DNA of 64,000 bases from Trema orientale (lineage: Eukaryota; Streptophyta; Magnoliopsida; Rosales; Cannabaceae): the NCBI GenBank assembly GCA_002914845.1, contig JXTC01000008.1, positions 1,299,296 through 1,363,295 on the forward strand, in the 5' to 3' direction. The position numbers and the translations under genes were made by a program. This document shows positions 45,143 to 57,350 of this stretch, one piece after another. The notes under the pieces are model-generated. The model saw only the letters and a list, made by a program, of their open reading frames with translations, had not been told where the DNA came from and ran no database searches. The stretch's first letter is position 1. Each line of letters opens with the position of its first letter.

Positions 45143-47098
45143 TTAAAGAGAAGGAGAAGAAACAAACTGTCTGGGTAAGCTAAAAAGATCCTCCCCTTCA
45201 AATGGAGATGTCCAGTCCCGAGAACCAGCCGCAGATGTTTCAGAACTCGCAGCTCCACCATCTTGCAGTCCCGCAATGGATACACCATTCACATTAGGGG
45301 AAGCCGACCTCATTCCAGGCTGAGCAGCTGCCAATCCAGAAGCTTTCGATTCATAGATGTTTGCATTGTTCTTCATGTAGGAGGCAACTCCTAGCAACAA
45401 CCCGTTAGGCCTCGTTGATGTCAAACCTCGATCCAAGGTCCAGTCTATGCTGGTGTAATCTAATTGCAGCATTGAGCCACCAGTGTTCCAATCTACAGGA
45501 GATGATGCGCCTGAAGAGCCAGCTGAACCCAACCCGGAGAAAAGTCCAAGGGAAGAAGCGGCAGCTAGAGTCGGTGATGCACCTGTTCTGCTAATCCACA
45601 ATCCATTCCCTCGGCTACTTCCAGGGGAATCCACTGGGCCGCTGCTGGGAACAAGCTGTTGATGTTGCTGTTGTTGATACTGAAACTGGTGGTACATCTG
45701 ATTTGAGCTCAGATTGTTTGGGCTGAGGCTTCCGGCGCTACTAGGAATTTGTGGCAAAAAGCCACTAGACCTCATAACTTCTACATTACTCGTTGGATAC
45801 CAACTGGCAGCTGTGCCAGGAAGTGACGAGCTCATACTTGCCTGAACCTGCTTTGTATTTAGCGACTGAGGACGCTGCATCATAATAACTGGCTCCCTCA
45901 CTGCCCCGGCCTGTAGGTTTTTTACGTCATTTCCAACTGTTATATAACGGGTTTCGGCCTTGGCTGGTGAAGACAACACCTGCGATGGTGATGCCAAAGA
46001 ATAAGAAACAGAAGGATTTGATCCTGCATTAGGCCACCTTTTATCAACCGGCAAAGCTGGCTGTTGGGGTTTCGCCCAATCTATCTTTGGTTGAACTCTC
46101 TTCATAGGCTGCAAACTTTTGCTTGCAGATTCTGAAGATCCTAACACTGTAACTGTTTGCTTGGTGTAGTTGAAATCCCTTTCATCTTTTCTTTGTTGTA
46201 TTGTTAGAGGAGGATTAGATTTTGCTTGAGGCCTCATATTAACTGCAAGTGAAAGCTTGCCATTACTGACAGTTGGAGGATCACCAGTTTCTTCTGGCTT
46301 AGGCGGCGCAGAAGTTGGGTCTTGCTTCAATACTCTTAAGCTTTCTGCAGCTTTCTCAAGATCACCTTCACAGGCAACAACGGCTCTTTCAACTTCCTGT
46401 TTTGAGCACTTATACCTCGTTTCCATATCTGCAATCCGAGCAAGCTCTTCCGATATGTCAATTTTCAAATTACTCCGGCCAAGATTTTGATCCCTGACTT
46501 CTTCACCACCTTCAAACAGCCAGTTAACAGATTCTTCTACTCTACCTTCGTTCAATATAAGAGCCATTGTTGCACGTTCCTGAGAAAATCCCATTGCCAC
46601 AAGCTGTTGAGCAAGTGCTTCAAGCTTTCTTGACATAAGATAGCCACTGCACCGATCATGCAATTCCAGAGCTCGCCTCTCCTTCTGACGCTGATGTTTT
46701 TTCTCATTCTTCTGGCGTATTTTTTCTCGCTTGTCATTGTCAGCTCCTGGTATTGTTTCCTGCCGAACTGGAAGATTTGTCTTCTCTTTGTGATCTTCCG
46801 ATTCACCAGACCAGCTGCCATTATTGGAAACAGAATCATACTCAATCCCTGCCGCAAGAGAGCTTCCAGAATGATCGTCTGACTCGTCTATGTTCCGGAA
46901 ACGACCATTAGTCTGAAGAGATGATGCAGTTGATGTTGGTGACAATTCAAGAGTGTGAAATGTTCCCAAAATCGGATTGTATGCACTAGCTGGGACACCA
47001 CTACTGGCACTAGCAGGTACTGAAGGCTTTGCAGCAGCCTTCTGAGATTCCTTGCTAGCCTTTTTGTCTTTTGATTTAGATCTTGATGCTGGAGACAT
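45143..47098 (-). CDS. UBA-domain protein (651 aa)
   Basis: Intact single coding exon. I start at the ATG 47096-47098 (MSPASRSKSKDKKASK): the frame is open five codons further only through a TTG. A splice acceptor at 47129-47130 lies 30 bp upstream, so the 5' UTR is spliced. Features: Lys/Ser-rich N-terminus; highly charged segment at about 123-149 (KREKIRQKNEKKHQRQKERR), probably helical; a UBA domain at about 157-197 with the MGF loop (LVAMGFSQERATMALI) and ESVNWLFEG; a second UBA-like three-helix segment at about 214-259 (EVERAVVACEGDLEKAAESL); then a long Ser/Pro/Gln-rich, probably disordered tail. UBA domains bind ubiquitin; this matches a plant-specific family annotated only as ubiquitin-associated/TS-N proteins, whose role is not established. 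Ends SSPSL-TAA. Confidence 0.92.
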   Translation of the reverse strand: MSPASRSKSKDKKASKESQKAAAKPSVPASASSGVPASAYNPILGTFHTLELSPTSTASSLQTNGRFRNIDESDDHSGSSLAAGIEYDSVSNNGSWSGESEDHKEKTNLPVRQETIPGADNDKREKIRQKNEKKHQRQKERRALELHDRCSGYLMSRKLEALAQQLVAMGFSQERATMALILNEGRVEESVNWLFEGGEEVRDQNLGRSNLKIDISEELARIADMETRYKCSKQEVERAVVACEGDLEKAAESLRVLKQDPTSAPPKPEETGDPPTVSNGKLSLAVNMRPQAKSNPPLTIQQRKDERDFNYTKQTVTVLGSSESASKSLQPMKRVQPKIDWAKPQQPALPVDKRWPNAGSNPSVSYSLASPSQVLSSPAKAETRYITVGNDVKNLQAGAVREPVIMMQRPQSLNTKQVQASMSSSLPGTAASWYPTSNVEVMRSSGFLPQIPSSAGSLSPNNLSSNQMYHQFQYQQQQHQQLVPSSGPVDSPGSSRGNGLWISRTGASPTLAAASSLGLFSGLGSAGSSGASSPVDWNTGGSMLQLDYTSIDWTLDRGLTSTRPNGLLLGVASYMKNNANIYESKASGLAAAQPGMRSASPNVNGVSIAGLQDGGAASSETSAAGSRDWTSPFEGEDLFSLPRQFVSSPSL

Positions 47099-47128
47099 CT
47101 CTTTCAAAAGCAATGTGTTCCTGCACTT

Positions 47129-49799
47129 CTGAAAGTAGTTGATTCTTTAGATTAGATTGATATCTAAGAGAAATTGCTTCTTTGATCTACTTTACTAAAT
47201 TGTTATCACACCCCCTAATACAAAGTAAAAAAGCAAAGAGATATTACAATGATCTTAACAGACATGTGCATGTAACACATGCACACACTAGAATCACAAT
47301 GGCTTACCCGAAAAAAATAAATAAATAATTTATTTCTGAACAAATGAAACAGTTAGATAAAAATAAGGGGCATGAATGCATGATCTTTTGGATGATGTAA
47401 AAAGGAAAAAAAAAAAAACAAAACAAAACAAAAGCAAAAGCAAAACAAACCAAATACACGAAACCTATCCAAATTATCTTAAGTAACAGCTTCAATGAAG
47501 TCTCACCAGCAAACTACCACCCCAGATATAAAAAGGTTCTCCTTTGTGCTTATATGAAACAAGTACAACAAATACACCTTATAAGAAAGGATTCCAGCAT
47601 TTCACAGATAATTTCTTTTGTAGATTAAACTAGTATTCCCTTGTGCTTATATGAAACAAAGACACCTTATAAGAGAGGATTCCAACAGTTGACATAAACA
47701 CCAAAGATGTGCAGGATAGCGTTCACGCAATTCAGATATATACTGCTTTCCATAGCCTGCTCTCATCCTTGAACTATTATTCAGGCACTTAAAAATAACC
47801 TTGTTTTTGAAACTCTGTTAACAAAGGAATGCCAACACTGAATTTCATGCATACAATAACTTTTCTGTACGACGACACCTAGCTATAAAGTCTTCAATGT
47901 CAATCTAATCATAATAAAACAATCCTCGTTCTAAGTAGGATTTCACAGATAATTTCTTTTGTAGATTAAACTGGTATTCCCTTGTGCTTATATGAAACAA
48001 AGACACCTTATAAGAGAGGATTCCAACAGTTGACATAAACACCAAAGACATGAGGGATAGCATTCACGCAAGTCAGATATATACTGCTTTCCATAGCCTG
48101 CTCTCATCCTTGAACTAATATTCAGGCACTTAAAATAACCTTGTTTTGAAAAATTGGTTAACACAGGAATTTGATCCATGTAATAACCTTTTTGTACGAC
48201 CTTTACCAAGCTATAAAGTCTTCAACGTCAATCTATACCCCCCCCCCCCCCTTCTCTCTCTCTCCTCTCCTCTCCTCTCCTCTTAATAACTTTTGAGGGG
48301 TTAAAAATAATAGGTTCTAAAAGGCTCCCTTAAACTAAGCTTAGATAAAAGTTTGCCCAGTCCCACTTCATGGTAAACATGTGGGAGCAAGAAAAAGAGG
48401 CAGCAGGAACAGAGAGTAAGAAAACAAACTAAACAGTAAAACCTTATGTTAAACAGAGAGGGTCTGCAACAAGCTAGAACCCCATTGATAGAACAAGCAT
48501 ATATTATTCCTATTCTGACAGGAATAGGACATCGAGTCACTCTCCTACAACTCAACCAATGAAGCTATCACCCAAAGGATAAAAAAGTACCACTTTAACA
48601 TGCAAACAAATTATCAACAAAGGGCATAATTCAATATGAAAAACATTATAAATAATTTTCGTTCAAACAATATTTTCCATCTCATCAAAGAACAGCAAAT
48701 GTTCACAAATTGAGCTCGATAGCAACACTCAGGTTCTCTCACATGCAAAAATTCTACCAAACGGGATTCAACATACAATACTCACTTGTATTCCTTTCTC
48801 CCTCCTGCCCAACAATGCAAAATGAAACACAAAATACAACAAATGAAAGATGTAACAATGTATAGTTGTATGATTTCTACATAAGCAATAGTAGATAATT
48901 AACTGAAGACTTAACTTTCCGGTTATAAATCATTTTTATGTTTCACACAAATTCTAGAAACCTGTAAATGATCTTAAACACAAGTTTCTGGTAATTTGCG
49001 CATGTGTTTAAACAAAAAAGAAAAGCTTGAATACACGATTAACAGTTAACACAGAATCAACATCAAGGTCAAAGAACAACGAGCCATCTGCGATCAGCGT
49101 AAGCTAAAAAAGTCTACCACACAGGAACAGGACAAGCGCCCATTGGATACACAACCAATTGCTTATTCAGAATAGAGATCAAGCTGTTCCCATTAATATG
49201 ACTCCATAAAGTTCCCCCTTTACGAATTCGCAACTTTCTCATATTTCGGTCAATTCTCTTAAATGGACCGAATTAGACGAATCTCCTCTTCATCAATATA
49301 AAAGATTCTACGAAAATTAAACCTGGCAACACTCACAAACCATTTCCAGTCAATTATTCTGCCCCTGCCAGAACCATTTCCCAGAAGCTTTGCCCAAAAA
49401 TTCCACAAACAAGCGTATTCCGGATCAAACCCAAGACCCACTTTCGAAAACCTCCAATCCCCACATTAACAGCGAATCCTTTATAAACACCTCGCAAAAC
49501 TCATTATGGACAAGCCAAGAACAATGACAGAGCAATGCGGATCACCGTCCGCCACTCGCTGGACGATCCGCGAAAACCAAATCTCAGAGCCGAAAATGAA
49601 CCAATTCGCAAATGACCCAATTCACATACATCGAAACCCACAAGAACCGGGCGAGAGCAATTCGAACCCCCAATTGACCAAAGAAACAGACGAAGGAGAC
49701 AATTGTACCACAACATAGCCACCATGAAAATGTAATTATACGAATGAAATGAATCCAACACAGAACGATTCTCGATCAGAGAGAGAGAGAGAAACCAAC
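47129..49799 (-). other. 5'-UTR intron of the UBA gene (about 2.67 kb)
   Basis: Minus strand: donor ACAG/GTTGGT at 49799-49800 and acceptor CTTTCAG/AAGTG at 47129. A long leader intron just before the start codon is common for plant regulatory genes. It contains a local tandem duplication, a poly-C tract (48237-48251) and a CT-rich run. No convincing coding sequence inside. Confidence 0.65.
47601..48200. repeat. Tandem duplication, about 341-bp period, in the UBA leader intron
   Basis: Units starting TTCACAGATAATTTCTTTTG at about 47601 and 47942 match over about 250 bases with few differences. A shorter third relative (CTTATATGAAACAAG) lies just upstream at about 47549. Confidence 0.85.
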
Positions 49800-49856
49800 C
49801 TGTAAATGCAGAGGGAGGGCGTTAATCACAGAAGGAATCGCAGCGAAATGTGAGTC

Positions 49857-49898
<42 letters not shown>

Positions 49899-49993
49899 TA
49901 TATTCGAGGGTGAAACTGAATCGCAGGAGCGATAGAATTAGGGTTTTGAGAAAAGAGGGAGACGAAGAGGAGAGAGAGAGAGAGAGAGAGAGA
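49800..49993 (-). promoter_or_regulatory. UBA gene leader exon and promoter with GA tracts and telo-box
   Basis: Just upstream of the leader donor lie (GA)n runs at about 49858-49895 and 49970-49993, typical binding sites of plant BPC/GAGA factors, and a telo-box AAACCCTAA on the minus strand (49938-49946). The exact transcription start is not visible. Confidence 0.55.
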
Positions 49994-50639
49994 TTTGATA
50001 ATAAAAATAAAAAAAGAAAATAGAGAAAACCAAAATTATATTAACGGAAGGGTAGTAGATTGCCTCGTCGCCTCCCCTTTTTTTTTTGGGGGGCCTTCTT
50101 TTCTTTATTTTTTTTTTTTGGGGGGGTTCAATTTCAGTTTTATTTTTATTTTTATATTCTTTCCATTTTTTTCTTTTTAGTTATTTATTTACCTAATTTT
50201 ATATTTTTATTATGGTTCATTTTTTAACCGTTTACTGTTCTTTTTATTTTCTTCCACTCATATTTCTTTTTATTTTTTTCTCAAAAAAAAAGCGATAAGG
50301 AGAAGGGTGTGGTAGAGATTTTTTTTTTTTTTGGCTTTGGAAAATTTAATTTTAAGAATTATAAATATTCTATGGTTTGAACTTTTTTTTAAGAGTACTA
50401 CTTTCCTTTATGCTTGAAAAAAAAAAAAATCTACTCAATAGGGGAAAAAAATGGAAAAAGAGTAACTTCATTGAAAAATTACGGAAGTTGAACTTTTACA
50501 CAACACAACATTTGTCACGTGGAATTTATAACTCCAAAGAAATTAAAAATTTGTACAGGTCATTGAAGTTGAGGTTGGACAAATTTTACAAAAAGTTAAC
50601 AGCCACGTGTAAAACACAATATTTAGTTCTTAAAAAAAC
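49994..50639. other. Intergenic, T-rich
   Basis: Long T runs and short G runs (50077-50093 and 50109-50127). No gene seen. Confidence 0.5.
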
Positions 50640-51442
50640 GGATAATAACATTAAAATACTCTGTCTTTTAACTTTTCTACCAAAAGAATCCTAACTTTTG
50701 AATTTGAATGTCTGCAAAATAATATAATCGTTTTTAAATTTTCATAAAATTATACCCTAATTTTTAAATTTCTGCAAAATTACTCTCACTTTTAAATTTT
50801 ATAAATTAATAGCCTAACAATTAAAATTCTTGCAAATTAATACCCTAACATTAAAAATTCCTATAAATTTATAACTTTAATACCCAATTAGTTGATTTTA
50901 ATAATAAAATGATGGTAGTAGCCATCATCAACTTAATTAAAACTTATTAAACAATAATAAAATTTCTAAAAAATATTTATAGTTAGCTTATTTCACTTTT
51001 CATTTTTTTTTAAAAAAGGTAAAAAAATTAAAACAAGAGGTAAAAATAGTTACTTTTTAAAAAAAAAAATGAGGGGTAAAAACAAATTTGTGTTTTTTTA
51101 GTAATTAACCAAAAAAGTAATTATAAAATAATTTCTGATAATATACTAATATCTAAACATTTTTAATAAGTTAATGAGAGGTGTTTGTATTTTTTAATTT
51201 GCTCATAGTATGACTATACAAAGAAAACAAAAACTGAGGGTATTAATTTGTATAAATCGTAAATATCAGGGTATTAATTTGCAGAATTCAAAAATAAGGG
51301 TATTAATTTATAGAAATCATAAATGTTAGGGTATTAATTTGTAAAATTTCAAAAGTGGAGTTATTAATTTGTAGAAGTTCAAAAGATAGGGTAATTTTTT
51401 GTAAAAAAAGTTAAAAGTAAGAGTATTTTTACGTGATTAACC
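50640..51442. mobile_element. MULE-type MITE/fold-back with repeated arms (803 bp)
   Basis: Ends GGATAATAACATTAAAATAC and, inverted, GGTTAATCACGTAAAAATAC. It is flanked by a perfect 9-bp duplication TAAAAAAAC (50631-50639 and 51443-51451). Each arm is an array of about 35-bp units of the type GGGTATTAATTTGTAAAAT, in opposite orientations on the two sides, so the element can fold back on itself. Confidence 0.88.
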
Positions 51443-52156
51443 TAAAAAAACACACATTTTGTTATTTACATAAGCTTTTAGGAGCGACGTTACAAAATAA
51501 AATAAAATAAATAGAGGAGTATAAAATAGAATCTTCTTTAATTTTTTTTCTACTTTCTCATGTCTTACTGTCTGATATGTAAATCTCACTAAAAATATTG
51601 AACTTAGATAGTAGAATATATGTGTCAAGCAATAAGACTGGGGCAGTTGAAAAAATAGTACAACTAGCATTTCTAAAAAAAAATAGGAAGCAAATATGGC
51701 AGAAAAATCAAATTTCATAATTAATAATATTTATTTTGATATTTTTATATTGAGTGATTTTATTATTTTAGGAAAATTTATGTTGCAGTAATTTAATTTG
51801 ATTTAGCAAAATTTTGATTTTTATCAAATTTTGATTTTCTTTTCGTCAAATTTAGGTAATTTCTCTTCATTTTTATTTTAGTTTCCCAATCATGTTTAGG
51901 ACATTTACTCTATAAATATGTAAGTTTTGTAATTTATAAGAGTCGAACTTTTTTAATGGAAAATTAAGTGTTTACTTATCTCAATATTTTGCAGAATCAA
52001 CTAGTAATTGATGCCTATTTTCTGACATTTATGTGTGAATCAACGAGTTAACAAATGCAATATTTTAGATATTTTTGCGAGAATCAACAAATTTAAGAAG
52101 GTGTAGTTTCACTATGATGGGTGGCCTTTTTTATTCATGCTCTACACTATACCAGT

Positions 52157-52169
52157 TGGTATCAGCACC
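52157..52169 (+). other. Degenerate primer-binding site (initiator Met-tRNA)
   Basis: TGGTATCAGCACC matches the usual TGGTATCAGAGC over its first nine bases and lies 22 bases before an ATG in gag position. Confidence 0.6.
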
Positions 52170-52190
52170 TTGCTATGCTCTTTGATAGTC

Positions 52191-52628
52191 ATGCCACCAA
52201 AGGGGTGTACTAGAGCTTATGAAGCCATAATGGAGAAGATGTATGCACATGACGACACCACTCAATTACACTAATAAATGAATTTATTTGAGATTCCTAA
52301 TCAACAATCTATGAGGAGAGAATTATTTAATTTGTTCAATTTAGATCCATTCTACAACTTAACCGATGCAGATGAAGAAGGCAATAGGTTTGACTCAGAT
52401 CTAATCTTTAACTTAAGTGACGATGATGGAGAAAGTGATACTATTAACTTAGACCTAATATTTGATTTTGCTAATAAGAAAGATCAAAGTTATGAGTTTA
52501 AATTAAATATGTCATTAGACTCTAACAAGGTCATTGTTCAAGAATATGATAATAGTAAACTCATCATATTTGAATTTGACAAAGTTGATTTTGTTATACC
52601 AGTTTCGGGCATAAATTATTTTATGTGA
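52191..52628 (+). pseudogene. Short acidic ORF of the LTR remnant, C-terminus cut by a MITE
   Basis: ATG 52191 gives MPPKGCTRAYEAIMEKMYAH, then two stops at about 52272-52277. The same frame reopens at 52278 for 116 codons, rich in Asp/Glu with a repeated SDLIFNLSDDD/LDLIFDFANKK pattern. The final TGA (52626-52628) is formed by the MITE terminus. Across the nested insertion the frame continues at about 56523-56577 (HALKFYNFIAPRFGSS, stop). I do not recognise the protein; position suggests a gag-like or accessory product. Confidence 0.5.
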
Positions 52629-53416
52629 GATAATGACACAAAAATACTCATAATTTTTACAAAAACTAACCTAATTTTTGAATTCTGTAAATTAATACTT
52701 TTTTTAAAATTCACGCAAATATGTACCCTAAGTGAGTTAAAAACCTCAAGTACCACTCATTAACTTATTAAAATCTTTTAAACAATAATATTATTATTAG
52801 AAAATATTTTATAATTTTTTTCATCTTTCATAAGAAGAAATAAAAATAATATACATAGAATGAGGGGCACTACATGTTTATTTTTTTTTTACTTTATCTT
52901 TTGTGCAAAAATTATACTAGTTTTTAATATGTTTTAATTGAGTTAATAAGGGATGCACTATCTTTTTGCTATCAAAATTAATTAATTGGGCATCACATGG
53001 TATACATTTTCACGGACTTTAACGCCATGTTTAGTTGGGGGTAATAGAAAAGAATAGAATGGAAATAATTCTAAAATGACCTACTTCCATTGTTTGGTTA
53101 CAAAATTCAAACAAGAAAAGCCTTTCCATTGGAATGGAATATGGTGGAATTCTATTCCACCCAAGATTGGATGGAATAAGGTGGAATGGAATATCATTTT
53201 TTAATTAATCAAATAAAATAATAAAATAAATTAAAATAATGCTAAATATAAAATAATTTAATAAAATAATAATTTAATAAATAGAATAATTTAATGAAAT
53301 AATAAAATAAAATAATTCTAAATGTAAAATAATTTAATAAAATAATACTTTAATTAATAAAAAATAATTTAATAAAGTAAAATAATGTTAAATGTAAAAT
53401 AATTTAATAAAATAAT

Positions 53417-55792
53417 TGAGACATCCTCCGATCCCACACACGTACGTATGGATATTTGTCTAAGTATTTAGTGAGATCGGGAGACGCTATTCGGCTTAAA
53501 ACTGATAAATAGGGGAAAATTAAAACTTTTTAAACTTTCTGGAAGAAAAAAAAAAATTCTACTCACTCATAATTATACAAAGTCTGATGCATACATATAT
53601 ATATATATACTCACAAAGTGGACTGCTCAGAAAAATATATATAATGTACACACACTCAAAACAGATACAAAATTTTCAGTCAGAAAACCACAGGGTCAAA
53701 ATGCTCATATACACAATCCGCGATCAGAAAGTAGGCGCTCCTCCTCTAACTCATAAAGCATCAGTACCCTCTGCAATGTAAGAACATTTGTGAGTATAAA
53801 ACTCAGTAAGTAACGTATGCAAATGCAGAGTGCACATGATAGATAACAGACAATCATATGATTGGGATCCCTGTGTATATTGTATTGCCTGACAAGACCA
53901 GGAATCGCATACTAAGCCACTCAAAGAACGTATAACATATTATGAGCTATATGGAGGTCTTGAGCCCCAGAGAATCCCCTCTGTGTACAGCAGAGGTCCA
54001 CCCCATACTGCCATCAGAGTGTTCCCGAAGGAACCATATTGTCCCTGAAGGAACCAGAGTGTCCCCGAAGGAACCAGAGAGTGTCCCCGAAGGAACCATA
54101 TCACATATTTGGGCGCTGGCCCGCCACACCCTATTCACTAATACTCGTCAGGCAATATAAATACACCACGTGTTCATGTCTCATGCAAAACTGAATAGCA
54201 GATGCATATGTACATATATTCACAAATTCTATAACCACATATTTCACAAATTCACAGAAACAGAAAATTTCTTACATTGCAGGTGTGACGTTACTTACCT
54301 CGATTCCTAGACTTTCACGTGATTTTCTGTGAAATGTTCCCGCTCAAGGTACAGTTGACATGACCCTATTATTTTTAAGTAATAAAATTTTCTAATCAAT
54401 ATGCATGCGATGCCAAGAAAGTTATTATATCAAACATTCTTTAAAAGTAACTAGATTTTTAATACATTTCTAGATTCAAGACTCCAAAATGTTAAACAAT
54501 TAGCTTAATAACATAACCTGCCCAAATACACTAGTAAAAAAAATATATACATACAAAGTTAATTAGTCATACACGTAGTTATAAAATCTACAACATAATA
54601 AGCCTAAACTAATGCCTTAAATTTGAAAATTTGGTGTAAACAACCTGTCCCCCTAAACGTTCCCATATAACCAAAACAATAATAGTCAACTTGGTAAAAT
54701 AAAATTGATTATAAGCAATACCCATCATAAAATATAAAATACTTATTAATTTGCTTGACAAGAATCAGTATATAATCTTACTATAGCAACTAGAAAAGTG
54801 AAAGCCCAATTAACTTCAATTTGTTTTTTTTATACAACCTCGGTGGAAAGGACCAAAGAATTCAAAGTATACATGTATCAATAAGAATAATATTTAGTAT
54901 AACAACCAGTCATCAATTCAATGATCTTTGTGTATATGGTTGATATTTCTTTACTAAACAGATTTCCAAGGATAGAAAAACTCACGGCTTTGACTATGAC
55001 TACACATAAAACTTATATACATGTATTTAAGGCAACAAAGAATTTACAACATAATCAAAACTTTAACTAGTTAAAGGAGAACGTACCTTGTCCTAATAAA
55101 ATTAATGGCAACCAATAACTCTCTCAATTATTCACGGGAAAGAAATATGAGATGGGAGAGAGAAGTAGTCAGTGGAGTTAGTGGAGGATAACCGAATTGA
55201 TTTTGTGTGTGGGTAGATCGTATAAGTAGATGAGGTTAGTAACCGACTTAAATTTTTTTTTTAATAAAATGTTTTAAACTAATAAAATAATATTAAAATT
55301 TCACATAACAATTGAGTAATTAGACAAAATTATGTCCACTACAATAAATAAGCTTATAACATAAGACTAAAAATTATGAGAGATGTAAATAATCAGTTTC
55401 TTAAGTCAATATTTTAATCTAAAATCACTTTAATCATGTGAAAAGAAAAGATATAAAATAATACTAATCAATAGCAATATGCAAATGTATAACACTATAA
55501 TTTTTTTTTTTTTTTTTATTTTTTTTAATCACGTCAACTTGTACCCAAGCGCAAATATCGAAGCATTCTACTGCAAAATTTTCTTAGAAAGTAAAGGTTA
55601 ATAATCTTAATGAATTAGCACCAGAACTTAAAATGATAAGAGCATATGACACAAATATTTTAAAACAAGTACTTAAATTTATGTGCACATTTAACAGTAA
55701 CATAAAGAAAAGAATGTTATGCTTCTTGTTATTATTGGCTATTTATATTATGCGAGGAATTGGGTGTCGTTTGAAAAATTCGAGATATCACA
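53417..55792 (-). mobile_element. Solo LTR (2376 bp), Ty3/gypsy-type
   Basis: TGAGACATCC...GATATCACA with a perfect 5-bp duplication ATAAT (53412-53416 and 55793-55797). It contains a 22-bp tandem repeat (GTCCCCGAAGGAACCAGAG) at about 54015-54100 and an AAACTCAGTAAGTAAC motif at about 53798 like those in the other long LTRs here. It interrupts the Harbinger-like element. Orientation is inferred from similarity of the right end to U3 starts. Confidence 0.88.
54015..54100. repeat. Short tandem repeat inside the solo LTR
   Basis: Four copies of a GTCCCCGAAGGAACCA unit with small spacers, GC-rich compared with the surrounding sequence. Confidence 0.85.
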
Positions 55793-57171
55793 ATAATAAT
55801 TTAATTAATAAAAATAATTAATAAAATAAAATAATGCCATATGTAAAATAATAATTTAATTAATTAAATAATTTAATGAAATAATAAAACAAAATAAAAT
55901 AACGCTAAGTGTAAAATATTTAATAAAATAATAATTTAATTAATAAATAATTTAAAATAAAATAAAATAATGATAAATGTTAAATAATTTAATTAATAAA
56001 AAATAATTAATAAAATGTTTTTAAAAATAATAAAGTAAAATAATGCTATATGCAAAATAATTTAATAATAATTTAATTATAAAAATAATTTAATGCTAAA
56101 TATAAAATAATTTAATAAAATAATAATTTTATTAATAAAAAATAATTCATAAAATAATTTAGTAAGATAAAATAATGCTAAAAGTAAAATAATTTAACAA
56201 AATAGTTGAATGCTAAATGTAATTTAAAATAATTAAAATGAAGAGTATTTTTGTCATTATATAGCTAATTCCATTCCTTTTGACAGTTAACCAAACATAA
56301 GAAAGTCCATTCAGCTATTGATTCCACCACTCCAACTAAACAATATAACTACATTACCATTCTTTTCCATTCCATTCTGATTATTATTACCATTACCATT
56401 ATCATTCCACTATTGTAACCAAACGGACCCTAAATGTTAGGGTGCTAAATTGTATAATCCAAAGTTTAGTTTCATTTTTGCAGCAAAGTCAAAAAGTTAG
56501 GATATTTTTTGGTCATTATCTCTTTTCATGCTCTCAAGTTCTACAATTTCATTGCTCCAAGATTTGGTTCGTCATAAATTATGAGGATTCTATTTTATTC
56601 ATATAGAATTAGAGTGAGTGTCTTTTTTTATTTTTTTTACACTTCGTTTTAATAAATGTCTATTTTTCTCCTTTTATAGCTAAATATTTGAATATATATA
56701 TTTTACATAGTATATCTACTTATATATCAACTTTATTTTATCTTATAGGTATATTAGTTCTTATACTAGGTATATCAAATTTTATACTCAATATAACCAC
56801 TGATATATTGATCAATAATATTTGCAAAAAGATATTTACTTAAAATGATTTAAAAAATCTATCATTTTGCAATAAGTACCTTACTTATATAAATTAAAGA
56901 TGTTACAAATTTGAGAATAAATTCTCCCCAACATGAGGAGAATGATGCAATTTATATTTAGAAAAAAAAATATGGAGAATTAAAGATTCAAATTTTTAAT
57001 GAGAAATTTCTGGAAATTAAAGTCAAATTCCATGGTTAAAGATATTTATTTTAATATTTTAGTGATTTTATTATTTTAAGTGAGTATGTCTTAGTAATTT
57101 AATTTGTTTTAGAAAAGTCAAAAATCGAATTTATCAATTTTGATTTTCCTTTGTTTAAATTAAGGTAATTT

Positions 57172-57350
57172 CCCTGGTAAGAGCAGCTATTACCTGGGAT
57201 CTCGATTCTAAGTTCGAGTCATATTAGGAGTAAGCATGAAAACCTATTATCCCTAATGGAGTGGAGTGTGGATTGGGTGGTAGTAGGTATCTTCTTTTAA
57301 TTTGTAATAAGTGGAGGTCATTAGTTAAGCTCCACTTTTTTTAAAAAAAA
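57172..57350 (+). mobile_element. tRNA-derived SINE (about 179 bp)
   Basis: Flanked by a 15-bp direct duplication AAATTAAGGTAATTT (57157-57171 and 57351-57365). It has a pol III B-box-like AGTTCGAGTC (57211-57220), a weaker A-box region near 57176-57190 and an A-rich 3' end. It lies in the right LTR of the retroelement remnant; the left LTR lacks it. Confidence 0.82.

Larger units (their letters stand above)
53023..56430. mobile_element. Harbinger/Tourist-like element split by a solo LTR
   Basis: Inverted ends (left with GTTTAGTT; right reverse-complemented with GTTTGGTT) followed inward by GGAATGGAA-rich sequence on both sides, and a TAA duplication at 53020-53022 and 56431-56433. The interior is AT-rich with repeats of AATAATTTAATAAAATAA. 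No transposase seen. Confidence 0.72.
52627..56522. mobile_element. MITE related to 50640-51442, carrying two further insertions
   Basis: TIRs GAGATAATGACACAAAAATA at 52627 and its inverted partner ending at 56522 (GAGATAATGACCAAAAAATA). Once the nested element (53023-56433 with one TAA) is removed, the MITE is only about 0.5 kb. Flanks TTTTATG and TTTTCATG are an imperfect target duplication. Confidence 0.75.

Noticed and set aside
47099..47113. Five extra N-terminal codons of the UBA protein
   Set aside because: They would need a TTG start; the ATG at 47096-47098 follows a splice acceptor and gives a typical N-terminus.
53942..54160. Frames across the 22-bp repeat (SPKEPESVPEGT)
   Set aside because: Repeat translation inside a solo LTR; not a gene.
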